A DNA stretch of 64,000 bases from Cycloclasticus sp. (GTDB lineage: Bacteria; Pseudomonadota; Gammaproteobacteria; Methylococcales; Cycloclasticaceae): positions 2,415,144 to 2,479,143 of the forward strand of contig JBFLJU010000001.1 in assembly GCA_040743155.1 (NCBI GenBank), in the 5' to 3' direction. This document shows, piece by piece, positions 18,574-27,660 of this stretch. Made by a program: the position numbers and the translations under genes. Numbering within the stretch: position 1 is the stretch's first letter; each line of letters begins with the position of its first letter. A model generated the notes under the pieces. That model saw only the letters and a program-made list of their open reading frames with translations. It searched no databases and was not told the origin of the DNA.

Positions 18574-21486
18574 TTACGGCGTAGTTGGGGTGTCGGGGTC
18601 TTTTGAGCTCTGGTGCTGTAGGCGCTGAAAATGCTGATACATTAATTTTAATTCGGCAATGGAGTTATGCTCGTTAACCATTTTGGCGAATTCGCAGTTG
18701 TCATCTAGCAGGGTATCTAAACCTTCGTTTAACTCTAAAACGTGCGCACCGAACTTTCTGGCCATGACCAAAAAGTATAGGTAATGCATAGAGCGAATTA
18801 ATAATTTAGGGTTGGTTTGAGCTTGTTTAACGGCAGATAAAAAGGCTATTTGTAGGGACTTAGTGTATTTGTTAAGTTGATATTGACCGTTCACTTTTTT
18901 GCACATGGCTGTCAGCGCTAGTTCTTGGCCTTCTTCATTGAAACGTAACTCCGGCCACGCTTGCTCAATCATCGGTAGCTTAAACTTTTTTGAGTAAGCG
19001 CTTAAATAACACCAGGCAATACTGGAAGCAATGCGGTCACCAATGGGGCAGGTTTTACAATTGGCCATAATGTTAAGCATTGGTAAGAGTGCGTTCCGAA
19101 TATCTTTTGATGAGCGGTCGCCCGGTAAATTCTCAAGCCCTCTGTAACCAAACCCAGCGAGTAAAACAATACGCGTAATTTCACTGTAATTACCGGCCTC
19201 AGTTAAAAACAGGCGAACGGCAGCAGGTTCTATGGCAACGGTTGTCCATGAAATGAACGCTAAAATATCGGTAACGATTGAAGAGTTTCCGGTTGCTTGC
19301 CAACGCGTGAGTGTGCGCTGTGCCATGGTGTCGGTAATGATGTCATCACACATTAATTCCCCCGCCATTTTGTAGATGGCGGGGTTAAAAGCGGTGACGC
19401 CAAAGTCGTCCACATTACCGAGACTTAGGCACTGTTTGAAGTATAAGGCGATGAGATAGTCGTGCCATTGACGATTGGAGAACCGAATCTTATTGTGCCC
19501 AGTGGTAATGAAAAGTGTGCGTTGAACCAGCCCAGAAACAAAGGCGTCCTCATTGAGTAGGGCTAAACCTGCTTTTAAATGAGCGTTCTCTTCTTCTAAG
19601 TTATTTGTTTGCAGATAATTTGCCCACTCGCTGGCAATAGATTGAACCTCGTTTTGCATTGTGTTTAGGCTGAGTTCGCCTAAGGCTTTTCTAAAGAATG
19701 CCCAAGCGATAAGCATCAGCGCTATCAGTAGGTGTTCTCGGCTTATGCGGGTTCCGTCGCTTAATGTAGCGCCTTCTAAACTACTCTTTCTTAGAATTGA
19801 GTCGATAGACTGACCAATAATGTGTGTGGCATTTAGAGGCCGCTCATCAATGCCGGGCATGCTGTCTAAAGACGATAAGATTAACGGCGTTAAAACGACC
19901 TCCATCAAGCCTTTATCTTGAATGTAGTTGAGCCAATTAGCGCAAATGGGAAAGCTGTTCTTTGCTTCGTTAAGGGTCAGCCGCGACACTTCGTAAACTT
20001 CATTTTGCGAACTGGCGTAGCCTTCAATACCCTGCAGACTGTTTCTACAAACCGTTAAAATTGAAAAATTCGAATTATGTTGATAGCGCTTTTGCGCTTC
20101 TTTAAATAAACTCAACATGTGTGCGCTACTGACTTCATTATGTAAGGCTAAGAACTCGTCGAGTCCATCAAACAGAAGGCAGACAGCTTGTGTCTCAAAC
20201 TTAGAGCTGATATTGGATAAGCCCGGTGTGCGGCTTACGAGCAGTTCGTTAAACCATGATTCATGCCATTTCCAAAGCCTGTCCCAATTGAATTCGCTGT
20301 TCACCTCGGAGGCAGATAGCATTTGTAGTTGTATTGAGAAGGGCATAACCTGTTGCGGACTTGGGTTTGCCAGATAGTCTAAAGATAGTTGCTTGATAAG
20401 CTCACGCATGACGGTGGACTTTCCGGTGCCTTCACGACCTGTCAGCAATAATTGACGCGGAAAGTGACCGTTTTGACTGCTAAGTCGCTCATATATGCTA
20501 CTGAAGATAACCCGTTGGCTACCTATGTTTTTAATGGGCGATGGCGAGTCTCCAATGAGTCGATGCGTATTTAACTGTTGGTTTAAGGTGTCTAGTTTGC
20601 GAATAATGGCATCAGCGTGGCTGACCAAGGGGTAGTTGCTAGCGGAATAGCTGGATACTTGAGAAACCAGTACATCCATAATCGGGCCGTTCTTATGGTC
20701 AGGTATTTTGACGCTATCGTGGTTTCCTCGGAAGGTGAGTTGTGTGCTTGCGATGGAGGCGGGAGCTACCGCAGTGTCGGCGCTGGCTAATAGGTCAAAA
20801 GACGCGGGGTATGGCAGCTGGTACTGCTTTGAAAGCTTGAGTGCGCGTTCGCTTTGTTCATGCAGCTTTGTGAGCCAAGGGTTGTTGTGACGTAAGGTGT
20901 CAATAATCTCATTTTTACCCACATCGCTCGCGCCTTGCGTTATTAACCTGACGAGCTTTAAAAAGGGCTTGGCGATTAGGTAGACATATCCGTAGGCAAG
21001 CTGGCCGATGTTGGTTAATGATGGGTCGCCACCGTTGTGGGGTACGGCAATGTTGACGACACGGCGTGTTTTAAGCCAGAGGGCGGCGTTGCTTTCAAAG
21101 GAGAATGTGCCCTTATCAATTTGTGCTGATATTTCGTCGAATGAGTTATTCAGCATATGCTTCAGCACTAAACCGCCGCTGCTGTGGGTGATAAAAATAA
21201 GAAAATTATACTGAGAGTAAGCGGTTTCTAGGCAGGTTTTGAGGTCGCTAGAGGCGCGGGGGATACTCGCTTTTTGCCATAAACCGGCGGGGTAAGAAAA
21301 GTTTAGAATATCGACATTTGAGCCTACCCGTTCGGCTAGCCATTGTGGCGTGTCGCTCCAAGTGTCACTGGGGTTACCAAAGATGCCGTGTACAAAAACA
21401 ACCAAAACATCAGCGCGATATTTTATTGCGCTCTTGTCAGCTTGGTGAAATAAGCCGTATCGGGTGTCTTGATTCCAGAAATTCAT
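18574..21486 (-). CDS. Serine esterase-NACHT-like STAND NTPase fusion protein
   Basis: A 970-residue protein with two enzymatic parts. Residues 25-290 are an alpha/beta hydrolase: VFVHGIFGNPSDTW (oxyanion region, 31-44), nucleophile elbow THSSGG with Ser102, AVPHNGG near 147-153, probable acid Asp237 and His256 (GNHDSV). Residues 340-500 are a NACHT-like P-loop NTPase: LLLTGREGTGKST (Walker A, Lys356) and CLLFDGLDEF (Walker B, 436-445), then a helical arm. The remaining 450 residues are helical with no clear repeats. The order esterase-NACHT-sensor resembles SesB-type NLR proteins of fungi and NACHT antiphage proteins of bacteria. No signal peptide is seen. It is a lone gene between hrpA and a DUF2288 gene. 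The immune role is inferred. Confidence 0.75.
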   Translation of the reverse strand: MNFWNQDTRYGLFHQADKSAIKYRADVLVVFVHGIFGNPSDTWSDTPQWLAERVGSNVDILNFSYPAGLWQKASIPRASSDLKTCLETAYSQYNFLIFITHSSGGLVLKHMLNNSFDEISAQIDKGTFSFESNAALWLKTRRVVNIAVPHNGGDPSLTNIGQLAYGYVYLIAKPFLKLVRLITQGASDVGKNEIIDTLRHNNPWLTKLHEQSERALKLSKQYQLPYPASFDLLASADTAVAPASIASTQLTFRGNHDSVKIPDHKNGPIMDVLVSQVSSYSASNYPLVSHADAIIRKLDTLNQQLNTHRLIGDSPSPIKNIGSQRVIFSSIYERLSSQNGHFPRQLLLTGREGTGKSTVMRELIKQLSLDYLANPSPQQVMPFSIQLQMLSASEVNSEFNWDRLWKWHESWFNELLVSRTPGLSNISSKFETQAVCLLFDGLDEFLALHNEVSSAHMLSLFKEAQKRYQHNSNFSILTVCRNSLQGIEGYASSQNEVYEVSRLTLNEAKNSFPICANWLNYIQDKGLMEVVLTPLILSSLDSMPGIDERPLNATHIIGQSIDSILRKSSLEGATLSDGTRISREHLLIALMLIAWAFFRKALGELSLNTMQNEVQSIASEWANYLQTNNLEEENAHLKAGLALLNEDAFVSGLVQRTLFITTGHNKIRFSNRQWHDYLIALYFKQCLSLGNVDDFGVTAFNPAIYKMAGELMCDDIITDTMAQRTLTRWQATGNSSIVTDILAFISWTTVAIEPAAVRLFLTEAGNYSEITRIVLLAGFGYRGLENLPGDRSSKDIRNALLPMLNIMANCKTCPIGDRIASSIAWCYLSAYSKKFKLPMIEQAWPELRFNEEGQELALTAMCKKVNGQYQLNKYTKSLQIAFLSAVKQAQTNPKLLIRSMHYLYFLVMARKFGAHVLELNEGLDTLLDDNCEFAKMVNEHNSIAELKLMYQHFQRLQHQSSKDPDTPTTP

Positions 21487-21555
21487 AACTTATTATGAAC
21501 CGCTGTGTCTCCTTTTTATTGCAAAATGAGGGTCACCTCGCCTGTTAAGGCGGTG

Positions 21556-21852
21556 CTATTTTCGTTGCTGAACTAAAATCCAAGGTAACACAATGACGGA
21601 CCAAAGCTCACTATTTCCGTCTGACCATAGCTTGGCTTCGTCATTCGAAACACCCGATAAACGGTTTTCAGCGACCCATTGCTCAATGACAGGTTTATTG
21701 TCATTAGCCATTTCAACTGCCGCATCCACGAGGTCAAGGTCGTTTGCAACACGCAACAAATTACCTCGTGCAAAGAAACGTTCTAAATCTTTCCACTCAA
21801 TGGCGGCCGTTTCGGCATGTAACGCATGCCACTGATCACTTTTATTGTCCAT
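21556..21852 (-). CDS. DUF2288 family protein
   Basis: A 98-residue cytoplasmic protein with the DUF2288 pattern: an N-terminal helix followed by ETAAIEWKDLERFFARGNLL, DLVDAAVEMANDN and the C-terminal ELWSVIVLPWILVQ. Function is unknown; the family is common in gammaproteobacteria and cyanobacteria. It is read in the same direction as the esterase-NACHT gene, 69 bases upstream of it, but the two families are not known partners. Confidence 0.78.
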   Translation of the reverse strand: MDNKSDQWHALHAETAAIEWKDLERFFARGNLLRVANDLDLVDAAVEMANDNKPVIEQWVAENRLSGVSNDEAKLWSDGNSELWSVIVLPWILVQQRK

Positions 21853-21945
21853 CGGGTTATTTTACATGGAATTCGCCAAACTCATCGTTAACAGAACCCT
21901 TATGAGTTAAGATAATATGCATATAATTATTTGGAGAGAGGCAGG

Positions 21946-22374
21946 ATGGAGAATTTCACACCCTATACATCATTAGCGGGCGGCATCTTGTTGGGTGTCA
22001 GCGCGAGTATTTTAATGTATTTAAATGGCCGCATTGCAGGCATCAGCGGCATTGTTGCGGGCATTTTAAATAACCCGTCGGCTACAGAAAAAGCGTGGCG
22101 AACAGCATTTGTGTTGGGGATTATTGGCGGTGCTTTTGCCTACGCTTACTTTTTCCCAATTAACATCGAGCCTCGTGAACACATGACGACTGCATTGCTA
22201 GTTGTAGGAGGGCTTGTCGTAGGTTTTGGAACAGCGATGGGTGGCGGTTGTACCAGTGGTCATGGCGTGTGCGGGATATCACGCCTCTCTTTGAGATCAA
22301 TAACGGCAACGGCTGCGTTTCTTGTCGCCGGTATTATCACGGTTTACATCGTCAACCAAGTGATAGGAGCGTAA
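21946..22374 (+). CDS. YeeE/YedE family sulfur transporter, subunit A
   Basis: About 142 residues with four hydrophobic segments and the family's cysteine signature GGGCTSGHGVCGISRLS near the C-terminal third. YeeE/YedE proteins import thiosulfate or related reduced sulfur; split half-size pairs like this (PmpA/PmpB-like) are common in sulfur-active proteobacteria. The ATG at 21946 has AGGCAGG just upstream; an in-frame TTG at 21931 is less likely. The second subunit follows after 2 bases. Confidence 0.85.
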   Translation: MENFTPYTSLAGGILLGVSASILMYLNGRIAGISGIVAGILNNPSATEKAWRTAFVLGIIGGAFAYAYFFPINIEPREHMTTALLVVGGLVVGFGTAMGGGCTSGHGVCGISRLSLRSITATAAFLVAGIITVYIVNQVIGA

Positions 22375-22376
22375 CG

Positions 22377-22790
22377 ATGAATAAAGTATTGAGTGCGTTA
22401 TTAGCAGGTATTGTCTTCGGTGTTGGAATAACGTTATCAGGCATGGTGGACCCAAATAAAGTGGTTAACTTTCTTGATATAACGGGCAATTGGGATCCCA
22501 GCTTAATGTTTGTATTAGGCGGAGCGGTGATAACAACAACGATTGGTTATCGTTTTGTTTTTGCCCAAGGTAAGCCACTGTTTGAGGAAGACTTCCATTT
22601 ACCGACCTTGCTGAAAATAGACCGTAAACTATTGTTTGGGTCGGTATTATTCGGTGTGGGCTGGGGCTTAATCGGATATTGTCCAGGCCCAGCTGTTGCG
22701 AGTGTAGGTTTTAGACCTGAAGAGCCACTCATCGTGGTGGTGTCGATGCTGGCGGGTATTTTGTTGTTTAAAGTAACGTCCAAGCGATAA
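22377..22790 (+). CDS. YeeE/YedE family sulfur transporter, subunit B (DUF6691-like)
   Basis: 137 residues from the ATG at 22377, two bases after the stop of subunit A; the frame is open further upstream inside gene A but that part is a shadow. Membrane segments near residues 5-25, 45-62, 85-103 and 115-132. The pair GMVDPNKVVNFLDI and GYCPGPAVASVGF is typical of the second half-protein of this family. Together A and B likely form one channel for a reduced sulfur compound. Confidence 0.86.
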   Translation: MNKVLSALLAGIVFGVGITLSGMVDPNKVVNFLDITGNWDPSLMFVLGGAVITTTIGYRFVFAQGKPLFEEDFHLPTLLKIDRKLLFGSVLFGVGWGLIGYCPGPAVASVGFRPEEPLIVVVSMLAGILLFKVTSKR

Positions 22791-22800
22791 TGAGCAGTGA

Positions 22801-22839
22801 ACAAATAAAAGCCACCCAATTTGGGTGGCTTTTATTTGT
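22801..22839. terminator. Bidirectional intrinsic terminator
   Basis: A nearly perfect palindrome: ACAAATAAAAGCCACCCAA against TTGGGTGGCTTTTATTTGT, with A- and T-rich flanks on both sides. It lies between the convergent YeeE/YedE pair and the DUF2892 gene and should stop both. Confidence 0.9.
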
Positions 22840-22853
22840 TCGTGAATTCTTTG

Positions 22854-23045
22854 CTATGAATCAGCTTTTTTGGCCGAGCTAATGCCGAATGGGAGATAAG
22901 CAGGGCACCAGTTAATAAGTGCTGTAGCTAAAGGCACTAAACCCACAGCGCCCCAATAATTTTGTGTTGCAACACCCCAGCCGATGACACCAAGGCCGAC
23001 GACAATTCTTAAAATCTTATCTAAACCACCTACATTTGCATTCAT
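22854..23045 (-). CDS. DUF2892 (YgaP-like membrane) domain protein
   Basis: 63 residues with two membrane segments and the DUF2892 pattern MNANVGGLDKILRIVVGLG and ALINWCPAYLPFGI. Such domains occur alone or fused to rhodanese (as in YgaP) and often lie beside sulfur genes. An AG-rich GAGAAGGG precedes the ATG. It fits the sulfur module here; no direct function is shown. Confidence 0.87.
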   Translation of the reverse strand: MNANVGGLDKILRIVVGLGVIGWGVATQNYWGAVGLVPLATALINWCPAYLPFGISSAKKADS

Positions 23046-23129
23046 ACCCTTCTCCAGTTTGCCAGTTAATGATATGTAAAGTAACGGAATATGTTGAGGC
23101 TGTCTGTATCATAGTTACAAAGCAAGTAT

Positions 23130-23789
23130 TTATTTTTTAAGTAGTTTAGATTTGTCACATAAGGTGATGCGCCCGCGACTAAGCGCAATGCTAGCTTCGG
23201 CAGCAAATGCTTCTAGAATACGGCTAACAACCACACGGTTGGTGCCTAATTCTTGGCTGAGCTGTTCGTGGGTTATGTTTAAAGCGTCTCCATTACTTGG
23301 GCATTTATCCAAAATAAACTTGGCGATTCGATTATCCATGCGCTGAAAAATAACGTCATCGAAGGTGTTAAGAATGTCTTTGAGGCGGCCGGATAACGAA
23401 AGAAAAATGTGATCGCGTAAAATGCTGTGTTCATCAACCCACTTTTTAAACGAAGCCGCCGGAATCATTAGCGCAGTTAGCTCGCTTTGTGTTGATGCAA
23501 ATGCAGGGTAATACTCCTGACTTAAAATGGAGAAAACCGTGAGGATGCAGCTTTCATCATTAGTGATGTTAAAGAGAGTGACTTCTTTGCCTGACTCATG
23601 CATTTTGTAAACGCGGATATCGCCAGATAAAACCACGAAAAACCACTCACTGCTCATGCCCTCATAAGCAATTTGCTGCCCTTTGGGAATTGTTTTTAGT
23701 ATCGCGGTCGAGGCAACGGCAGACAATAGGGGCTCACTTGCTGATGCAAACATAGTTAAACTTCTGACTAAGTTAATATCTACGCTCAT
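23130..23789 (-). CDS. Crp/Fnr family transcriptional regulator
   Basis: 219 residues: a cyclic-nucleotide-binding-type beta roll (about 20-120), a dimer helix, and a Crp-type helix-turn-helix (THEQLSQELGTNRVVVSRILEAF, split here across residues 170-192). The N-terminal cysteines that hold the Fe-S cluster in FNR are absent. A central ESCILTVFSILS run, common in relatives, contains one of only a few cysteines. Its position between sulfur transporter genes suggests that it controls them, perhaps in response to sulfur or redox state; this is inference. Confidence 0.88.
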   Translation of the reverse strand: MSVDINLVRSLTMFASASEPLLSAVASTAILKTIPKGQQIAYEGMSSEWFFVVLSGDIRVYKMHESGKEVTLFNITNDESCILTVFSILSQEYYPAFASTQSELTALMIPAASFKKWVDEHSILRDHIFLSLSGRLKDILNTFDDVIFQRMDNRIAKFILDKCPSNGDALNITHEQLSQELGTNRVVVSRILEAFAAEASIALSRGRITLCDKSKLLKK

Positions 23790-23822
23790 GCTGTTTACGC
23801 GTTGTTATGAAGTCATTAAGGG

Positions 23823-24614
23823 TTAACCTAGTAGCATTTTGGTGCCAACGATAATGAGGATAACAGAAAAGACTTTTTTAAGAGCCTCTGTTGGCACTGT
23901 GTGCGATAGATGAACGCCCAAGGTTGCGGCAAATAGGCTAGTACAGCTAATACCCAAAAAGGCGGGGATATTGATATAGCCAATATTGCTGTCAGGCAAA
24001 TTAGCGGCTTGGGCACCGATGACGGCAAAACTGAACGCGCCAAATAAAGCAATCGGTAAGCCGCATGCGCTACCTAAAGCGATGGCGTTTTTAATTGGCA
24101 CGTTGTGCCACGTCATATAAGGCACCGTTATTGTTCCACCACCAATACCAACTAAGGTTGATAGCGCGCCCATTACTGAGCCAGCTATACCTAAAGGTAA
24201 AGTGCCGGGAAGCTGACGATGGGGTTTAGGCTTTAAACTCATGACCATGCGCAGGCCATTTATGAGTAAGAAAGAACCAAATATAGTCGCCAGTAATTGA
24301 CTGCTTAAAAAGTGTGCTAGATCAGCGCCAAACCACGCACCAATAGCAATGCCAGGGGTGAGAGTTTTAACAACTTTCCAATTAATGGCGCCACGTCGAT
24401 GTTGGGCCAGTACAGCTGAAATAGAGGTAATAATAATGGTTGCTAATGAAGTGGCAACGGCCGTTTGCATGATTGATTCGGCTGGCATACCATTACTCGT
24501 TAGGAGCCATGCAACGAATGGCACAATAACGATGCCGCCGCCAATGCCTAAAAGGCCCGATAAAACGCCTGAAAGGATGCCAAAGGCCGCGCAATATAAG
24601 AAGATTTCAAACAA
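23823..24614 (-). CDS. TauE/SafE family sulfite exporter-like permease
   Basis: 263 residues with about eight membrane segments. Two copies of the TauE/SafE signature are visible: [15 protein letters not shown] near residue 19 and [19 protein letters not shown] near residue 156. The family moves sulfite, sulfoacetate or other anions across the inner membrane. It is 33 bases upstream of the Crp/Fnr gene on the same strand, so the two are probably cotranscribed, forming a sulfur-handling block with the divergent YeeE/YedE pair. Confidence 0.88.
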   Translation of the reverse strand: MFEIFLYCAAFGILSGVLSGLLGIGGGIVIVPFVAWLLTSNGMPAESIMQTAVATSLATIIITSISAVLAQHRRGAINWKVVKTLTPGIAIGAWFGADLAHFLSSQLLATIFGSFLLINGLRMVMSLKPKPHRQLPGTLPLGIAGSVMGALSTLVGIGGGTITVPYMTWHNVPIKNAIALGSACGLPIALFGAFSFAVIGAQAANLPDSNIGYINIPAFLGISCTSLFAATLGVHLSHTVPTEALKKVFSVILIIVGTKMLLG

Positions 24615-24674
24615 TGTGATGTATCCAAATTTAATAAAATATGTCGAAATTATACCGTATATGAGGATCCGCTG

Positions 24675-25898
24675 ATGGAAATATACCTCGTGGGTGGCGC
24701 GGTTAGAGACCAGCTATTAGGCTACCCCTTTAAAGATCGTGATTACGTTGTGGTGGGCGCAACCGTTGAGCAAATGATAGAGCAAGGCTTTACACCCGTT
24801 GGCAAAGACTTTCCGGTTTTTCTCCACCCTGAAACTAAGGCCGAGTACGCGTTAGCGAGGACTGAACGTAAGTCTGGTGTGGGTTATAAAGGGTTTGATA
24901 TTTACGCCTCACCGGAGGTTACCTTAGAACAAGACTTGCAACGGCGTGATTTAACCATAAATGCCATGGCTCAAATTAAAGGTGAGCTGGTTGACCCATA
25001 TGGTGGGCAGGCCGACTTGGAAGCAAAGCTACTTCGCCATGTTTCGCCTAACTTTACAGAGGACCCTCTGCGGGTATTGAGGGTCGCGCGTTTTGCGGCA
25101 CGTTATGCGCACCTAGGGTTTACAGTCGCGCCAGAGACCATGGCCTTGATGCAAGAAATGGTTAAAAGTGGCGAGCTAACAGCACTAACGGCCGAGCGCG
25201 TTTGGCAAGAAACCTGCCGATCGCTTGGAGAGCGGTCGCCGGATGTTTTCTTTGATGTGTTAAGGCAGTGTGGCGGGTTAGCCATTATTTTCCCGGAGCT
25301 AGATGTATTATTCGGTGTGCCCCAACCAGAAAAGCACCACCCTGAAATTGATACCGGTATTCATACCATGATGGTTTTGAGGCAATCCGCTAAATTGTCA
25401 AACAGCCCAGTCGTGCGCTTTGCTGCGCTCATGCATGACTTGGGTAAAGGTCTTACCGCAGTTGAACATTGGCCGAGCCATCACGGGCATGAAACAAAAG
25501 GGCTGCTTGCTTTGCGACAGTTAGCGACACGCCTACGTGTGCCAAATGACTACGTGGATCTGGCAGAAAAAGTCATGGAGTATCACAGCCATTGTCACCG
25601 AGCGTTTGAATTAAAAGCGGCCACGTTATTAAAACTGTTGGGAGCGTTAGGCGCCTTTCGTCAAACAGAAAAGTTAGAACAGTTTTTGCTAGCGTGTGAG
25701 GCGGACTCGAAAGGGCGACTAGGCTTTGAAGACCACGCCTACCCACAAGCGACATGGCTTAAGCAGGCTTATCTTGCGGCAAATGCCGTGACCTCAAAAG
25801 AGTTTGTTGAACGAGGCCTAGTGGGTAAGCAGATTGGTGATGCGATATACAAAAAACGTCTGCAAGTGATACAGGATTTAAAGCGACAAGGTATTTAA
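24675..25898 (+). CDS. cca: CCA tRNA nucleotidyltransferase (multifunctional)
   Basis: 407 residues in the E. coli Cca layout. The nucleotidyltransferase head has [13 protein letters not shown], the metal-binding DRDYVV and LARTERK, then [10 protein letters not shown]. The tail has an HD phosphohydrolase domain ([20 protein letters not shown]) that gives the additional phosphatase/phosphodiesterase activities. The enzyme adds or repairs the 3' CCA of tRNAs. GAGG lies upstream of the ATG. Its stop is followed after one base by the start of an unrelated membrane protein gene. Confidence 0.95.
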   Translation: MEIYLVGGAVRDQLLGYPFKDRDYVVVGATVEQMIEQGFTPVGKDFPVFLHPETKAEYALARTERKSGVGYKGFDIYASPEVTLEQDLQRRDLTINAMAQIKGELVDPYGGQADLEAKLLRHVSPNFTEDPLRVLRVARFAARYAHLGFTVAPETMALMQEMVKSGELTALTAERVWQETCRSLGERSPDVFFDVLRQCGGLAIIFPELDVLFGVPQPEKHHPEIDTGIHTMMVLRQSAKLSNSPVVRFAALMHDLGKGLTAVEHWPSHHGHETKGLLALRQLATRLRVPNDYVDLAEKVMEYHSHCHRAFELKAATLLKLLGALGAFRQTEKLEQFLLACEADSKGRLGFEDHAYPQATWLKQAYLAANAVTSKEFVERGLVGKQIGDAIYKKRLQVIQDLKRQGI

Positions 25899-25899
25899 A

Positions 25900-26748
25900 A
25901 TGGCACAGTTGAGACCATCTGTATTGTACGTGTTGTTGACAATTGCAGGAATTTTGACAGGAGTTGGACTCATTTATGGGCTTTTCTATGATACGGAGAG
26001 GTTCGAAGGTAATCGTTATGAAAACAGCTATGTAGAATTTAACGACAGTTTGTTGACAGCAACGCAGCAGCAGGCAATAGCATTTCTTAAGAGTGAGAAT
26101 GTCGAATGGGCACACTTCCGTTTTATCGAAGCGATTAAAAATGATGATGTTCGCCAAGTTCAAGCATTTATTGATCTGGGTATGCCGCTGAATTCAGACA
26201 GTATTTTGTTGGAAATAGCCTTAAGTGAATCAACGCATAAAAAGAGCATGTTGGGCTTACTTGATGAGCGTTATCAGCTAAACCTCAATGGCCTATTTAC
26301 GTTGCCCAACATTGTGAGTGAGTTTGATCCTCAACTAGCTGACATTTCACGTCCGTATATTCAACAGAAAAAAGAGGCGTTTCGTCAGGCTAAGAATGAA
26401 TACGACATAAAATTAGTGAGTTGGGAGCAGGCATTGGCGAATAAAAAGCAAGCAATGCTGAAAGGTTGTGATAACGATGCCTGCCGACGTGGTCGGTTAA
26501 ATGATGTACGTCGACTCTTTGCCAGCTCTAAGCCAAGCAAGCCGCAGGAAGACTATATTGTAAAGGAGCGTGTTAAGGTGTCCTTATTCAGCGTTTTTGC
26601 GTGGCAAAAAGATCAGGCTTTAATGCGGTTTATGCGGGAGCAAGGTGCGGAGGTCATCCCGAATAAATTATTTTTAACAGACGGAACACTGATTTACTTT
26701 AAGGTTGATGCGCTGGGGAATAACGTAATTATTGAGCGTGGCCAGTAA
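25900..26748 (+). CDS. Membrane-anchored protein of unknown function, tandem paralogue 1
   Basis: 282 residues with one N-terminal membrane helix (about 8-29) and a soluble, probably periplasmic remainder. I do not recognise the family. It aligns with the next gene throughout: EWAH at residues 69-72 in both, then I..D..DV....DLGM against I..QDAEV...ADAGM, a paired-cysteine stretch (CDNDAC) and a C-terminal FAWQKDQALMRFMREQGAEV motif. The central region resembles a degenerate ankyrin-like repeat. The ATG starts one base after the cca stop, so it may be translated by coupling. Confidence 0.65.
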   Translation: MAQLRPSVLYVLLTIAGILTGVGLIYGLFYDTERFEGNRYENSYVEFNDSLLTATQQQAIAFLKSENVEWAHFRFIEAIKNDDVRQVQAFIDLGMPLNSDSILLEIALSESTHKKSMLGLLDERYQLNLNGLFTLPNIVSEFDPQLADISRPYIQQKKEAFRQAKNEYDIKLVSWEQALANKKQAMLKGCDNDACRRGRLNDVRRLFASSKPSKPQEDYIVKERVKVSLFSVFAWQKDQALMRFMREQGAEVIPNKLFLTDGTLIYFKVDALGNNVIIERGQ

Positions 26749-26781
26749 CGCTGATCACTGACTATAAAAAGAAGAAAAGGC

Positions 26782-27660
26782 ATGAAATCAGAAAAATTTA
26801 TATCGCCCACGAGCTTCGGTGTTATCGCGCTGACTTTGTCACTGCTCAGTGGCTACTATTTTCTATATAACCCTGAGGTTTATGAAAACCGCCGGTTTTT
26901 AGACAGCTTTAATCAACCAATAGTGGCCGCACAAAATGAGCCTAAAAAACTGGCGGCGCTAATCGCGTTACAGAAGAAAGGTTTGGAGTGGGCGCATTAT
27001 CAATTTGTTGCTTCGATCCAGAGTCAAGATGCTGAGGTGGTGGGTCTGTATGCAGACGCTGGGATGGTGTTAAAAAACCAAAGCGTTATCATTGAGCAGT
27101 TAATAGAGCATCCAGATAATTGGATTGCTTTGATTGAACGTATCGGCTGGGATGATACCGAGAGGTTGTCGGTTTTGTTTCCCGTGCCGCGCTATTTAAG
27201 TGCGTTAGATGATGCCTTCAAAAAAATACAAAAGCGCTATACAGTGCCGCATGACATTGCGTTTAAAGACCATTACTTAAAGTTCAAAAAAACACATGAT
27301 CAGTGGCTTCACGAGAAAAACATGGAGTTGGCTAATGTAGATGCGATGTGTGAAGGTGATACGCGTTGTAAGATAAAAAATGTACCGAGTATTCACATAG
27401 AGTACGAAAAGAAAAAGCCCATTGCGCCGACAAAAGATTTAATCGTTTGGCAGGATCCGATGTTAACGCTTATGAGCGCCGCTATTTTGTTGAAGAAGCA
27501 AAAAATTATAAAATACCTAAGTCAAAAAGGCGTGACCAGCCGAGTCAGTAAGATGACGATGAGTGACCGAATCGTCGTTACATTTGAAGTCAGTCAAGAG
27601 GGTGTTATTTTATACCCTGAAGGCATTACCGTTAAGAAGCTTAAACAGGTAAAAAGATAA
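26782..27660 (+). CDS. Membrane-anchored protein of unknown function, tandem paralogue 2
   Basis: 292 residues and the same plan as its left neighbour: N-terminal membrane helix (about 12-29), LEWAHYQFVASI at 68-79, the cysteine pair in CEGDTRC, and a C-terminal hydrophobic segment LMSAAILLKKQKIIKYLSQK. AAAAGG precedes the ATG. The gene arose by local duplication but has diverged considerably. Its last 20 bases overlap the convergent lipoprotein gene. Function unknown. Confidence 0.65.
   Translation: MKSEKFISPTSFGVIALTLSLLSGYYFLYNPEVYENRRFLDSFNQPIVAAQNEPKKLAALIALQKKGLEWAHYQFVASIQSQDAEVVGLYADAGMVLKNQSVIIEQLIEHPDNWIALIERIGWDDTERLSVLFPVPRYLSALDDAFKKIQKRYTVPHDIAFKDHYLKFKKTHDQWLHEKNMELANVDAMCEGDTRCKIKNVPSIHIEYEKKKPIAPTKDLIVWQDPMLTLMSAAILLKKQKIIKYLSQKGVTSRVSKMTMSDRIVVTFEVSQEGVILYPEGITVKKLKQVKR

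Noticed and set aside
22248-22376. Longer start for YeeE/YedE subunit B inside subunit A
   Set aside because: The extension overlaps the conserved C-terminus of subunit A in another frame; ATG 22377 is two bases after the stop and fits the family length.
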